Assembly: GCA_009392675.1 (NCBI GenBank)
Contig: VFFY01000114.1
Location: forward strand, 1 to 38,019
Origin: SAR202 cluster bacterium
GTDB lineage: Bacteria > Chloroflexota > Dehalococcoidia > Lucifugimonadales > UBA826
Reading direction: 5' to 3'
Length of the DNA stretch: 38,019 nt
Shown: positions 1-8,391 of the stretch, piece after piece
Position numbering within the stretch: the stretch's first letter is position 1
How the letters are laid out: every line of letters begins with the position of its first letter
Position numbers and translations under genes: made by a program
The notes under the pieces: model-generated
What the model was told of the DNA's origin: nothing
The model's input: the letters and a program-made list of their open reading frames with translations, nothing else
Database searches by the model: none

Positions 1-84
1 ACAAAGTTCACTCCGGGACCATATATATTGATGGTTCAGGCACGCCAAAACCCCGATAAATTAGTGCAAACTCTGCTAGCATAA
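1..84 (+). CDS. Possible C-terminal tail of an upstream gene (partial)
   Basis: Frame 1 is open from the first base of the window to a TAA at 82-84, giving 27 residues that end in KLVQTLLA. The reading contains no internal stop and looks protein-like (TPGPYILMVQARQNPDK). I do not recognise the family, and a run this short could be open by chance. If real, it is the end of a gene co-directional with ftsK, 78 bases upstream of it. Nothing convincing is seen between 85 and 162 apart from the ftsK ribosome binding site. Confidence 0.3.
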   Translation, partial: TKFTPGPYILMVQARQNPDKLVQTLLA

Positions 85-162
85 ACTACCTATATTTTAC
101 TAGACTAAATTACATAATTTATTTGCTCTCGTTCCTGTCTAGACACCCGGCACAGGTATAAT

Positions 163-2751
163 ATGAACGAAAATATTGATAGTACTCAACCTAAAATGAT
201 CCCTCTTCATCCTCCTATTATTTTCTTTTGGGTTGCCATTGCAGCTGTATGTGCCAGTTCAATAATTGCAACCGCATTTTTTGAACCGCTAATACCTAGG
301 TTCATGAGTGGTTACATAAGCTCTTTCGTCGGATGGACTGGACTTGGGATTGTTTTGCCATGCCTTTGGTTAATTGCTATTGGTATTGTGTCCGGTATAA
401 AAAAAATTAAGCGTGTAGGCTCGAATTATCCCAGAGAAATTATGGGTTCCTTACTAATAAGTGGATCTTTGTGGGGAGCCATAAGTTTCATTCATTTTAC
501 TCAATTTGAAATAATTTCAAATATCGGAATAGGCTCAATCGGTGGAGAGATTGGAGTTCACATAATTGGTGGAAACACGTTAATGGGCTGGTTAAGAGTA
601 TTTTTATTATTCTACGCTGGGTCAGTAATAATCAAACCATCTATTTCAATCAAATCCTGGCAGATCGTGATACTGTTCATTTGGTCATTAGGATTGGCTT
701 TGAAATTCGTATATTTAAGCATCCTCAATAAAAAGCCTGCAAAGAACCTGTCTGGGAAAAAAGACTCCAACGCCTTTGTACCCATGCCCCCTGAAGTTCT
801 TACTCCCCATATAAAAGAGAGCCAAATTATCAACAATACGCGGGTGGTGGAAAACCCCAGCACGAAAAACTCCCTGGCTAAAACGGCAATCGGGGATCCA
901 ATTCTATCCAATCCGCCACCTACTGCCGATGATCTTCTTTCTAGTTATATTTCTTCATCCAATGTCACTATGAATCAACTAACCGGAGCCGAAGAAAGAT
1001 CTACTGCCGCTTTAGATGAAACAGTCCTAGAATCCGTGCAGGAAGAGCCAGATCTGATAAATACAAAAAGTGCTACCTCCGAATCCAATAAATTCAATAA
1101 ATACTGGTCCAAGCCTTCCCCTAAAGAAGTTCGATCGCTTAAAACAAACTCACAAACTAATAATCTGGTCGAATTCGAGGTGGATCCAGATGCACGGAAG
1201 GACAAAAAGTTAAATAATCCACTCCCAAATTCGGCCAGTGTGTCAACTTCTTGGATGCTTCCAGATATGAAACTTCTTTCTGGGATATCAGAAGGCGGGA
1301 TCAGTAAAGAAGAAATACGCGAGACTGCCGATATCATCAAAAACACATTCGCCGACTACAAAATAGAAATAGCAGTAGAAAAAGTCAGGCCTGGCCCAAC
1401 TGTGACCATGTACGGAATTCAACCTGGATGGGTCAGAAAAGTAAAGAGGGTTAAATCTAGAGACGAGGATGGAAACTTTGAAATAGATACAAATGGGAAA
1501 CCTGTTATGGTGCAACAGGAAGAAAAAACTCGGGTCAGTGTAGATAACATTCTGCGTAGGGAAAAGGATTTATCATTAGCTCTAAAAACCCCTAGTCTTA
1601 GAATCGAAACTCCCGTGATGGGGGAATCTCTGTTAGGTATCGAAGTACCCAACCATACCCCAAGTCTCGTGGCATTAAAAAATGTCATGGAAAGTACGCC
1701 TTACACCTCATTGGCAAAAAAAAGTCAATTACCTGTAGCTCTTGGAAAAGGTTCTGATGGAGAAGAAGTTTCCTTTGATCTATCTAAGATGCCTCATTTG
1801 TTAATCGCAGGAGCCACTGGAAGTGGCAAAAGTGTTTGCATCAACGCAATAATAACTGGTCTGATTATGGAAAAAGACCCTTCAGAAATGCAGATGCTTC
1901 TCATAGACCCAAAAAGAGTAGAACTAACTCCATATAACGGTATCCCTCATCTAATGACTCCCGTCATAGTAGAAACCGATAAGGTTGTGGGAATCCTCAA
2001 GGGATTGATCCAAGAAATGATGAATAGGTATCGGCGTATGGAGGAAACTGGGGTACGCAATATAGCTTCGTTTAACAGCAAAGGCGGTGTGAAAATGCCT
2101 TACATTGTCGTTGCCATAGACGAACTGGCTGATTTGATGATGACCGCTTCCTTCGATATAGAACGCTGTATCTGCCGATTAGCACAATTAGGTAGGGCCA
2201 CAGGAATTCATTTGATAATCGCAACCCAACGACCCTCTGTCGATGTAATAACTGGACTAATAAAGGCCAACTTCCCAAGCAGGATCAGCTTCGCTGTAAC
2301 TTCTCAAATAGATTCCCGGACCATCCTTGACACGATGGGAGCGGAACGATTATTAGGGCGAGGCGACATGCTCTATCAGCCGATAGATGCCACAAGACCT
2401 GCAAGAGTTCAAAATGTTTTCATAGGAGACGATGAGATTGGAGATATAGTTCATCATTGGTCAAGCACACCGCGGGGGTACAAAGCAGAAATTGATCTAA
2501 AAATCGTCAGCGATGAAAACTCTGACACTATAGCAGTTTCCGATACCAGTGGGGCAAACACTCAAGACGAGTTGTTTGAAAAAGCAATGGCCCTTGCCCA
2601 GAAATATACTAAAATGTCTACCTCCCTACTTCAACGAAGACTTAGGATTGGATATCCTAGGGCGGCACGCCTCATGGATGAATTAGAGGATATGGGTGTT
2701 GTGGGTCCTAGTGATGGTTCCAAATCAAGAGATGTGATTTCTTCATCCTAA
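163..2751 (+). CDS. ftsK: DNA translocase FtsK/SpoIIIE
   Basis: Membrane-anchored ATP-dependent dsDNA pump that clears chromosome termini from the division septum and aids XerCD dimer resolution. The 862-residue protein has hydrophobic segments over about residues 15-190, a long polar low-complexity linker to about 370, then the beta/alpha motor. Walker A (GATGSGKS) is near residue 552 and Walker B (VVAIDELADLMM) near 650, followed by the conserved IIATQRPSVDVITG segment. The C-terminal winged-helix gamma domain (about 804-858; SLLQRRLRIGYPRAARLMDE) is the part that reads KOPS-type orienting sequences. ATG at 163 is preceded by CAGG at a 6-base spacing, a modest SD. It lies 41 bases upstream of accDA on the same strand. 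Length and domain order are normal for the family. Confidence 0.97.
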   Translation: MNENIDSTQPKMIPLHPPIIFFWVAIAAVCASSIIATAFFEPLIPRFMSGYISSFVGWTGLGIVLPCLWLIAIGIVSGIKKIKRVGSNYPREIMGSLLISGSLWGAISFIHFTQFEIISNIGIGSIGGEIGVHIIGGNTLMGWLRVFLLFYAGSVIIKPSISIKSWQIVILFIWSLGLALKFVYLSILNKKPAKNLSGKKDSNAFVPMPPEVLTPHIKESQIINNTRVVENPSTKNSLAKTAIGDPILSNPPPTADDLLSSYISSSNVTMNQLTGAEERSTAALDETVLESVQEEPDLINTKSATSESNKFNKYWSKPSPKEVRSLKTNSQTNNLVEFEVDPDARKDKKLNNPLPNSASVSTSWMLPDMKLLSGISEGGISKEEIRETADIIKNTFADYKIEIAVEKVRPGPTVTMYGIQPGWVRKVKRVKSRDEDGNFEIDTNGKPVMVQQEEKTRVSVDNILRREKDLSLALKTPSLRIETPVMGESLLGIEVPNHTPSLVALKNVMESTPYTSLAKKSQLPVALGKGSDGEEVSFDLSKMPHLLIAGATGSGKSVCINAIITGLIMEKDPSEMQMLLIDPKRVELTPYNGIPHLMTPVIVETDKVVGILKGLIQEMMNRYRRMEETGVRNIASFNSKGGVKMPYIVVAIDELADLMMTASFDIERCICRLAQLGRATGIHLIIATQRPSVDVITGLIKANFPSRISFAVTSQIDSRTILDTMGAERLLGRGDMLYQPIDATRPARVQNVFIGDDEIGDIVHHWSSTPRGYKAEIDLKIVSDENSDTIAVSDTSGANTQDELFEKAMALAQKYTKMSTSLLQRRLRIGYPRAARLMDELEDMGVVGPSDGSKSRDVISSS

Positions 2752-2792
2752 CAATAGATATTACCTTCTTACTAAAGTAATATTAGTGCATT

Positions 2793-4556
2793 ATGGTTAG
2801 TAATTTTTCAAGTATGATGTCCAGATTATTGAATAGGAATGAATCCGACCTAACGGTTCAGGACGAGAACAAATACTGTTTGATGTGCAGTTCTGACCTG
2901 AATAAATCAGATGTTTACCAAAAGTATAGAATATGTGATACCTGTGGCTTTCATTACAACATGAGTGCTAGAGACAGGGTCAATTCTATAGTTGATTTTG
3001 AATCATTTAAAGAAATTAACAGAAACTTGGTATCTGTCGACCCCATTTCCTTCACATCTTCGGCTCCATACAAAGAAACCCTGTATAAAGATCAAAAGCG
3101 AACTGGAATCACCGAGGCTGTTTTGACTGGCACCTGCAGTATCGATGGGATGCTTTGTATGATCATCTCATTTGATTTCGGATTTATGGGAGGGTCCATG
3201 GGATGTGCCGTAGGACAGAAGATATCCCTTGCAATAGAAATGGCCGAAAAGAAAAAATTGCCTTTACTAGCCATCGTATCGGGAGGAGGATCTCGAATCC
3301 AAGAAGGGGTTTTGTCATTGATGCAGATGGCCAAAACTACGATTGCAGTCAACAGGCATAACGCGAAAGGACTGCCGTTTATCTCTATTTTCTCAAATCC
3401 ATCTACTGGGCAGGCTTTCGCCAGCTTCGCCAATTTAGCCGATATAACAATTGCTGAACCAGGGGCCATTCTGGGATACAACCCTATAGGTATAACTCAA
3501 ATTGACGGTAATTCAACCAGCTTTGACCAACAAACCTCTGAGTCACATCTCGACCACGGGTTAATTGATGCTATTGCCTCCCGAACGGAATTAAGAGAAG
3601 TCGTCTCTGTCATATTAGATCTCCTTCAAAAGGAATTCACCTTAAACCGAACGAATAGAAGTGGTGAAATTGCTGTTGATATTCCGAAAAATTTGGCCTG
3701 GCATTCTGTTCAATTAGCTCGTCATACATCACGGCCTACGTCTTTGGATCATATGGCACGTATGCTGGATAATTTTGTGGAAATACATGGAGATAAACAA
3801 TATTCTGATGACCCAGCAATAAGCTGCGGGATTGGACAATTGGGAGGTCAGACCATTGTTGTTATTGGTCAAAATCGTTCAAAAGACCAAGTGTCAGGAG
3901 AAGTATTAAGAATACTGCCAGAGGGGTTCCGAAAATGCCAGAGAGCTATAAAAATTGCCCGAAAGTTCAATTTACCAATAATATCGTTAATCGATACACC
4001 AGGAGCAAATACATCCTTAGAAGCAGAAAATCGAGGACTTGCTCATTCTATCGCAACGACAATGTCTCTTTTTGCTGATCAAAAGGCGCCTACTATCGCA
4101 GTTGTGATTGGCGAAGGTGGAAGCGGAGGGGCTCTATCATTAGGAATCGCCGACAGGGTAATAATGCTGGAAAATGCTATTTTTTCAGCCATATCCCCTG
4201 AAGAGGCCGCAAATCTAATATATAGAGACAAAAGCAGGGCCAATGAAGCGGCTGAGTCGCTGAAACTCACAGCTGCAGATTGTAAAGCCCTTGGGATAGT
4301 AGACATAATCGTTTCAGAACCTGATGGCGGTGCACACACCGATCATCATGAATCATCAAGGCTGCTCAAAAGAGCATTATTACAACAATTGTTTGAAGTT
4401 CAAAACAACTCGACCAGAAAAAGGTTGAGGGAACGCTACAAAAAATTTAAGGACATCGGTGAATACAGTTCATATTTCAGAAGTACAGTAACCAGAGAAT
4501 TGAATCTTCTTCAGCACTCAATCACAGACCGAATTAAAAGCATCAGGCGGACCTAG
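2793..4556 (+). CDS. accDA: Fused acetyl-CoA carboxylase carboxyltransferase (AccD-AccA)
   Basis: Transfers carboxyl from biotinylated BCCP to acetyl-CoA to make malonyl-CoA, the first step of fatty acid synthesis. The 587-residue chain joins the two subunits that are separate in E. coli. Residues about 25-290 are AccD (beta), with its zinc ribbon Cys29-x2-Cys32...Cys48-x2-Cys51, the GGSMG segment and the SGGGSRIQEG oxyanion motif. Residues about 300-587 are AccA (alpha), with LIDTPGAN and GEGGSGGALSLG. There is no stop or frameshift at the junction, so the fusion looks genuine. The gene follows ftsK and converges with leuD 21 bases downstream. The biotin carboxylase and BCCP genes are not in the window. 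The SD upstream of ATG 2793 is weak. An acyl-CoA carboxylase of wider substrate range is a less likely alternative, because the zinc ribbon and AccA half are typical of ACC. Confidence 0.93.
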   Translation: MVSNFSSMMSRLLNRNESDLTVQDENKYCLMCSSDLNKSDVYQKYRICDTCGFHYNMSARDRVNSIVDFESFKEINRNLVSVDPISFTSSAPYKETLYKDQKRTGITEAVLTGTCSIDGMLCMIISFDFGFMGGSMGCAVGQKISLAIEMAEKKKLPLLAIVSGGGSRIQEGVLSLMQMAKTTIAVNRHNAKGLPFISIFSNPSTGQAFASFANLADITIAEPGAILGYNPIGITQIDGNSTSFDQQTSESHLDHGLIDAIASRTELREVVSVILDLLQKEFTLNRTNRSGEIAVDIPKNLAWHSVQLARHTSRPTSLDHMARMLDNFVEIHGDKQYSDDPAISCGIGQLGGQTIVVIGQNRSKDQVSGEVLRILPEGFRKCQRAIKIARKFNLPIISLIDTPGANTSLEAENRGLAHSIATTMSLFADQKAPTIAVVIGEGGSGGALSLGIADRVIMLENAIFSAISPEEAANLIYRDKSRANEAAESLKLTAADCKALGIVDIIVSEPDGGAHTDHHESSRLLKRALLQQLFEVQNNSTRKRLRERYKKFKDIGEYSSYFRSTVTRELNLLQHSITDRIKSIRRT

Positions 4557-4577
4557 AAATTTACCCACAAAATGTAG

Positions 4578-5192
4578 CTACATACTTAAAACCCCACCCT
4601 CTTTTGAACGTCTAGATTCAAATATAGATATATCTGTCTCGTCTTCCAAGGTAAGACCTATGTCATCTAATCCATTCAACAGACAATGACGTCTAAATGG
4701 TTCAATAGAAAACTCAGCCACCACTTCCTCATTTTCATCCCATACCCTTTGTGCTTCCAAATCTATATTTATTCTATATTCTGGATCGTTTTGTGAATTC
4801 TCAATTATTTTAGCCACTGTATCTTCAGGTAAAACTACTGGCAAAACACCATTTTGGAAACAGTTGCTAAAAAATATGTCCCCGAAACTGGGAGCTATGA
4901 TACATTTAAATCCGTAGTCCTGCAGAGCCCATGGAGCGTGCTCACGAGAGGAGCCAGATCCGAAATTCCTTCCACTCACTAGTATTTCAGCAGCACGATA
5001 CCCTTCTTGATTCAGAATAAAATCTTTGTTCTCAGAACCGTCGGGATTAAGCCTCCAATCATTGAACAAAAATTGACCAAATCCTGTTCTCTCAACACGT
5101 TTTAAAAATTGCTTAGGAATAATTTGATCAGTATCTACATTGACTCTGTTGAGAGGAGCTAATTTTGCATTTAAGGATACGAAAGGTTTCAT
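4578..5192 (-). CDS. leuD: 3-isopropylmalate dehydratase small subunit
   Basis: Small (swivel) subunit of isopropylmalate isomerase, which interconverts 2- and 3-isopropylmalate in leucine synthesis with LeuC. At 204 residues it has normal length for the bacterial long form. Visible signatures are the N-terminal NVDTDQIIPKQFL segment, the substrate loop GRNFGSGSSREHAPWAL, and APSFGDIFFSNCFQNGVLP. ATG is preceded by AAGGAAG. It is the last gene of the ilvB-N-C-leuA-C-D operon, 24 bases after leuC. No clear hairpin terminator is seen in the 21 bases between it and the convergent accDA. Confidence 0.96.
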   Translation of the reverse strand: MKPFVSLNAKLAPLNRVNVDTDQIIPKQFLKRVERTGFGQFLFNDWRLNPDGSENKDFILNQEGYRAAEILVSGRNFGSGSSREHAPWALQDYGFKCIIAPSFGDIFFSNCFQNGVLPVVLPEDTVAKIIENSQNDPEYRINIDLEAQRVWDENEEVVAEFSIEPFRRHCLLNGLDDIGLTLEDETDISIFESRRSKEGGVLSM

Positions 5193-5216
5193 TGTAGTTC
5201 TTCCTTGCTCTTTTAT

Positions 5217-6617
5217 TTACCATTCACGGATATCAACGAAATGTCCTGCTATCGCTGCCGCTGCTGCCATTTCTGGACTAACCAAATGAGTTCTGCCTCC
5301 CCTACCTTGTCTTCCTTCAAAGTTTCTGTTTGAAGTGGAAGCACACCTTTCCCCTGGTTGTAATATGTCAGGGTTCATCCCCAGACACATAGAGCAACCA
5401 GCCTCTCTCCAATCAAACCCGGCCTCCGTGAATATTGTGTCAAGTCCCTCATCTTCCGCTTGGCGTTTTATGGCATTAGAACCAGGCACGACCATAGCAT
5501 AAACGCTATCATTAACTTTTTTCCCTTCGGCTACTCGCGCGGCCGCCCGTAAGTCTTCTATTCTTGAATTGGTACAGGAACCGATAAAAATACGATCTAC
5601 TGGTACATCTTGTATTCTGGTCCCAGGTTCCAGGTCCATGTAAGTTAAGGCTCTTTCTACAGACTCTCTTTCTCCTTCATCAGAATAGTCACTGGGGTTT
5701 GGTATTCGGGATGATATCGGAATTACCATTCCCGGATTGGTACCCCAACTGACATGGGGCTCTAGATCCTTAGACTTAATAATGACCACCCTGTCGTATT
5801 CGGCTCCGTCATCGGTGGAAAGTTTCATCCACTCGCTTACCGCCTTTTCAAAATCTTCACCTTGAGGAACATTATCCCTTCCTCTCATATAATCGAATGT
5901 GGCTTGATCAGGTGCTACCATGCCGGCCCTCGCGCCAGCTTCAATGCTCATATTACACACAGTCATCCGGCCTTCCATGGACAGAGAGGTTATGCCTTCT
6001 CCTGTATATTCGATTACATGACCGGTCGCGCCTGCTGTTCCAATTTCTCCAATTATGCTTAGCACGACATCTTTTGCGGAAACTCTTGGCGGCAAACTTC
6101 CTTCGACTCTCACCTCCATGGTTTTTGGTTTGAACTGCCTAAGTGTCTGTGTGGCCAACACGTGTTCAACTTCGGATGTACCTATGCCTATAGCAAATGC
6201 TCCGAAAGCACCATGTGTCGAAGTGTGGCTATCACCACACACGATTGTCTTACCGGGTTGAGTATGCCCTTGCTCTGGCCCTATAACATGAACAATACCC
6301 TGCAAAGGACTAAATCTATCGTGAAGAGTCACTCCAAATTCTTCACAGTTTTGAGTGAGAGCATCCAACTGTTGCTTGGCGATCGCATCTGTTATAGGAA
6401 GAGAAAGATCCCACGTCGGAGTGTTATGGTCAGCCACCGCAACCGTCAAATCTGGTCGCCTTACAGGTCTTCCGGCCATTCTCAGCCCATCAAAAGCTTG
6501 AGGTGAAGTAACCTCGTGAACAAGATGAAGATCAATATATAGAAGCGAAGGTTGACCTTCTACTTCCTTTACCAGATGAGCCTCCCATATCTTATCAAAC
6601 ATGGTTTTAGCTACCAT
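5217..6617 (-). CDS. leuC: 3-isopropylmalate dehydratase large subunit
   Basis: Large, [4Fe-4S]-carrying subunit of isopropylmalate isomerase and partner of LeuD. The 466 residues match the bacterial LeuC length. The cluster ligands sit in GSCTNSRIEDL and GCSMCLGMN. CGDSHTSTHGAFGAFAIGIG and the C-terminal STSNRNFEGRQGRGG are also typical of the aconitase superfamily. Start ATG 6617 follows GGAGTGTTAA, a good SD. The gene lies between leuA and leuD in the T-box-controlled operon. Homoaconitase is unlikely given the full leucine gene context. Confidence 0.97.
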   Translation of the reverse strand: MVAKTMFDKIWEAHLVKEVEGQPSLLYIDLHLVHEVTSPQAFDGLRMAGRPVRRPDLTVAVADHNTPTWDLSLPITDAIAKQQLDALTQNCEEFGVTLHDRFSPLQGIVHVIGPEQGHTQPGKTIVCGDSHTSTHGAFGAFAIGIGTSEVEHVLATQTLRQFKPKTMEVRVEGSLPPRVSAKDVVLSIIGEIGTAGATGHVIEYTGEGITSLSMEGRMTVCNMSIEAGARAGMVAPDQATFDYMRGRDNVPQGEDFEKAVSEWMKLSTDDGAEYDRVVIIKSKDLEPHVSWGTNPGMVIPISSRIPNPSDYSDEGERESVERALTYMDLEPGTRIQDVPVDRIFIGSCTNSRIEDLRAAARVAEGKKVNDSVYAMVVPGSNAIKRQAEDEGLDTIFTEAGFDWREAGCSMCLGMNPDILQPGERCASTSNRNFEGRQGRGGRTHLVSPEMAAAAAIAGHFVDIREW

Positions 6618-6675
6618 TTAACACTCCATTGTTGGTTTTAGGAATTTGATTTTTCTTAGAATGAAAAAGATTGAA

Positions 6676-8208
6676 TTATCCCACGTTGGGATTAGCTGCC
6701 AGGGCCCGGTTTAGAGCATTCATGTAAGCTTTAGCGCTTGCGACTATAATGTCTGTGTCGCTACCTCTGCCTACAAAGGTGTCACCCTGAAGTTCTATCC
6801 TGATAGTCACATCTCCGATGGCATCAATTCCTTCCGTAACCGAATCTACTCGAAATTCAGTGAGCCTATTCTCTATCCCTATCACCCTATTTATAGCCAT
6901 ATAGACCGCGTCAACAGGCCCTGTACCTGTAGCAGCATCTGTGATTTCCTCCCCCTCTGGGTTCCTAATTTTCACTGTTGCTGTCGGTACACCATGGTCA
7001 CCAGTAGATACTTGAACATGTTCAAGAGCATATACGATTGGAATATCCGCAGTTCTACGGCTGGTTGAAAGTAGAGTCTCAAGGTCTTGGTCTGTGACCT
7101 CTCTTTTACGGTCTGCTAACTTTTTAAATGATTCAAAAACCTCGTTGAGTTCCTCTTGTTCCAAATGAAACCCAAGTTCTTCTAACCTAGCCCTCAGGCC
7201 GGCGCGGCCGCTCAGTTTCCCTAAGACAAATGAGTTACTAGGCCATCCTATGGATTTAGGGTCCATAATTTCGAAGGTGCTACTATCCTTCAAAACACCA
7301 TCCTGATGAATACCGGAGGCGTGTCGGAATGCGTTAGCTCCCACTATCGCCTTGTTTGGTTGTACTGGAAACCCAGTGATGTCACTCACCAATCTACTAG
7401 TTCTATATATCTGGGTAGTATCTATATTTGTTGAGACATCAAACAAATCATTTCTCGTCTCAAGGGCCATAATAATCTCTTCAAGCGATGCATTTCCTGC
7501 TCGTTCGCCAAGACCGTTGATGCACCCTTCGACCTGCCTGACGCCTGCTTTCACTGCAGCCAGACTATTCGCTACAGAAAGGCCAAGGTCATTATGGCAG
7601 TGAACACTCAATACCGCTTTGTCTATGTTCGGTACATTCCTTTTAATGTCTTCGATTCTTTCTGCAAATTCTGACGGAATAATGTATCCGACAGTATCCG
7701 CTATGTTAACTGTGGTGGCACCCGCATTTATGACCGCTTCCAGCATTTTATACAAATACTCGGGTTCAGTGCGAGTTGCATCCATGGGAGAAAATTCTAC
7801 GTCCTCACAATAGGTTTTCGCCCTCTCAACAGAGGCCACAGCAATATCAAGGACTTCTTCTGGATTCTTGCGCAATTGATTCATTATCTGTATGTCAGAA
7901 CTGCTAATAAAGACATGAAGACGAGGGCTGGCTGCTCCTTTGACTCCTTCCCAGGCCTTATCTACATCGTCTATGTAACACCTTGCAAGAGAAGCTATTT
8001 TGGGAGTTCTGACCTCTGAGGCGATTTTCTGAACTGCCTCTAGGTCTCCTGGCGATGCCGCCGCGAATCCGGCCTCTATAACATCAACTCCTAACCTTTC
8101 CAATTGCTTTGCAATTTCTAGTTTCTCTTGGGTAGTAAGCCCTATGCCAGCTGACTGCTCTCCGTCTCTCAGGGTAGTATCAAAAATAATGACTTTCTCT
8201 TGGGACAT
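6676..8208 (-). CDS. leuA: 2-isopropylmalate synthase
   Basis: Condenses acetyl-CoA with 2-oxoisovalerate, the committed step of leucine synthesis. The 510-residue chain has the N-terminal TIM-barrel motif IFDTTLRDGEQSAG, the divalent-metal motif HCHNDLGLSVANSLAAV, and GANAFRHASGIHQDGVLK. The C-terminal part (about 390-510) has the LeuA dimer/regulatory domain that normally binds leucine, so both allosteric feedback and T-box control are expected. Start ATG 8208 follows AAAAGGAGACCGAA, a strong SD. It is separated from ilvC by 183 bases holding a hairpin and a small ORF, the largest gap within the operon. A citramalate synthase role is possible for the family but less likely next to leuCD. 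Confidence 0.97.
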   Translation of the reverse strand: MSQEKVIIFDTTLRDGEQSAGIGLTTQEKLEIAKQLERLGVDVIEAGFAAASPGDLEAVQKIASEVRTPKIASLARCYIDDVDKAWEGVKGAASPRLHVFISSSDIQIMNQLRKNPEEVLDIAVASVERAKTYCEDVEFSPMDATRTEPEYLYKMLEAVINAGATTVNIADTVGYIIPSEFAERIEDIKRNVPNIDKAVLSVHCHNDLGLSVANSLAAVKAGVRQVEGCINGLGERAGNASLEEIIMALETRNDLFDVSTNIDTTQIYRTSRLVSDITGFPVQPNKAIVGANAFRHASGIHQDGVLKDSSTFEIMDPKSIGWPSNSFVLGKLSGRAGLRARLEELGFHLEQEELNEVFESFKKLADRKREVTDQDLETLLSTSRRTADIPIVYALEHVQVSTGDHGVPTATVKIRNPEGEEITDAATGTGPVDAVYMAINRVIGIENRLTEFRVDSVTEGIDAIGDVTIRIELQGDTFVGRGSDTDIIVASAKAYMNALNRALAANPNVG

Positions 8209-8254
8209 TTCGGTCTCCTTTTATTAATCTAGGATTACTAAAGATTTATCTGCC

Positions 8255-8377
8255 TTAATTGCAATTGCAAATTCGCAGGGTTCCGTAGTCCGCCAGATTC
8301 AGCCTTGCCAGGACCAAATCAACATGGCGAACTACGTAGGATACCTCGTCTATCGACTTACATTTCATATTATTCAT
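8255..8377 (-). CDS. Possible 40-codon leader-like ORF between ilvC and leuA
   Basis: Starting 14 bases after the ilvC stop, ATG 8377 opens a 40-codon frame that ends with TAA at 8255, 46 bases before the leuA start. A second in-frame ATG is at 8368. About ten of its 40 codons are Val or Leu (for example the run DLVLARLNLAD), the amino acids the operon makes. The SD is weak (AGGA about 14 bases upstream). It overlaps the hairpin at 8279-8345. It could be a regulatory leader peptide or a chance ORF; I recognise no homologue. Confidence 0.25.
   Translation of the reverse strand: MNNMKCKSIDEVSYVVRHVDLVLARLNLADYGTLRICNCN
8279..8345 (-). promoter_or_regulatory. Structured intercistronic RNA hairpin upstream of leuA
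   Basis: On the minus strand the arm GTAGTTCGCC (within 8326-8336) can pair with GGCGGACTAC (within 8284-8294), with a single G-U pair. The stem extends outward by GGT.TCC against GGAACC with small bulges. The loop is about 31 bases. No U-run follows, so it is not an intrinsic terminator. It could be an mRNA processing or stability element, or an attenuator linked to the overlapping small ORF. The pairing is seen directly; the role is inferred. Confidence 0.4.
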
Positions 8378-8391
8378 ATATTGAACCAGTC

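Noticed and set aside
157..162. Perfect TATAAT just before the ftsK ATG
   Set aside because: It abuts the start codon, so transcription would begin inside the gene, and no -35 is at 16-18 bases upstream. It is probably chance; AGG at 154-156 fits as the SD.
2758..2783. A 7-bp AT-rich inverted repeat (ATATTAC/GTAATAT) between ftsK and accDA
   Set aside because: Too weak and AT-rich, with no U-run; not supportable as a terminator or operator.
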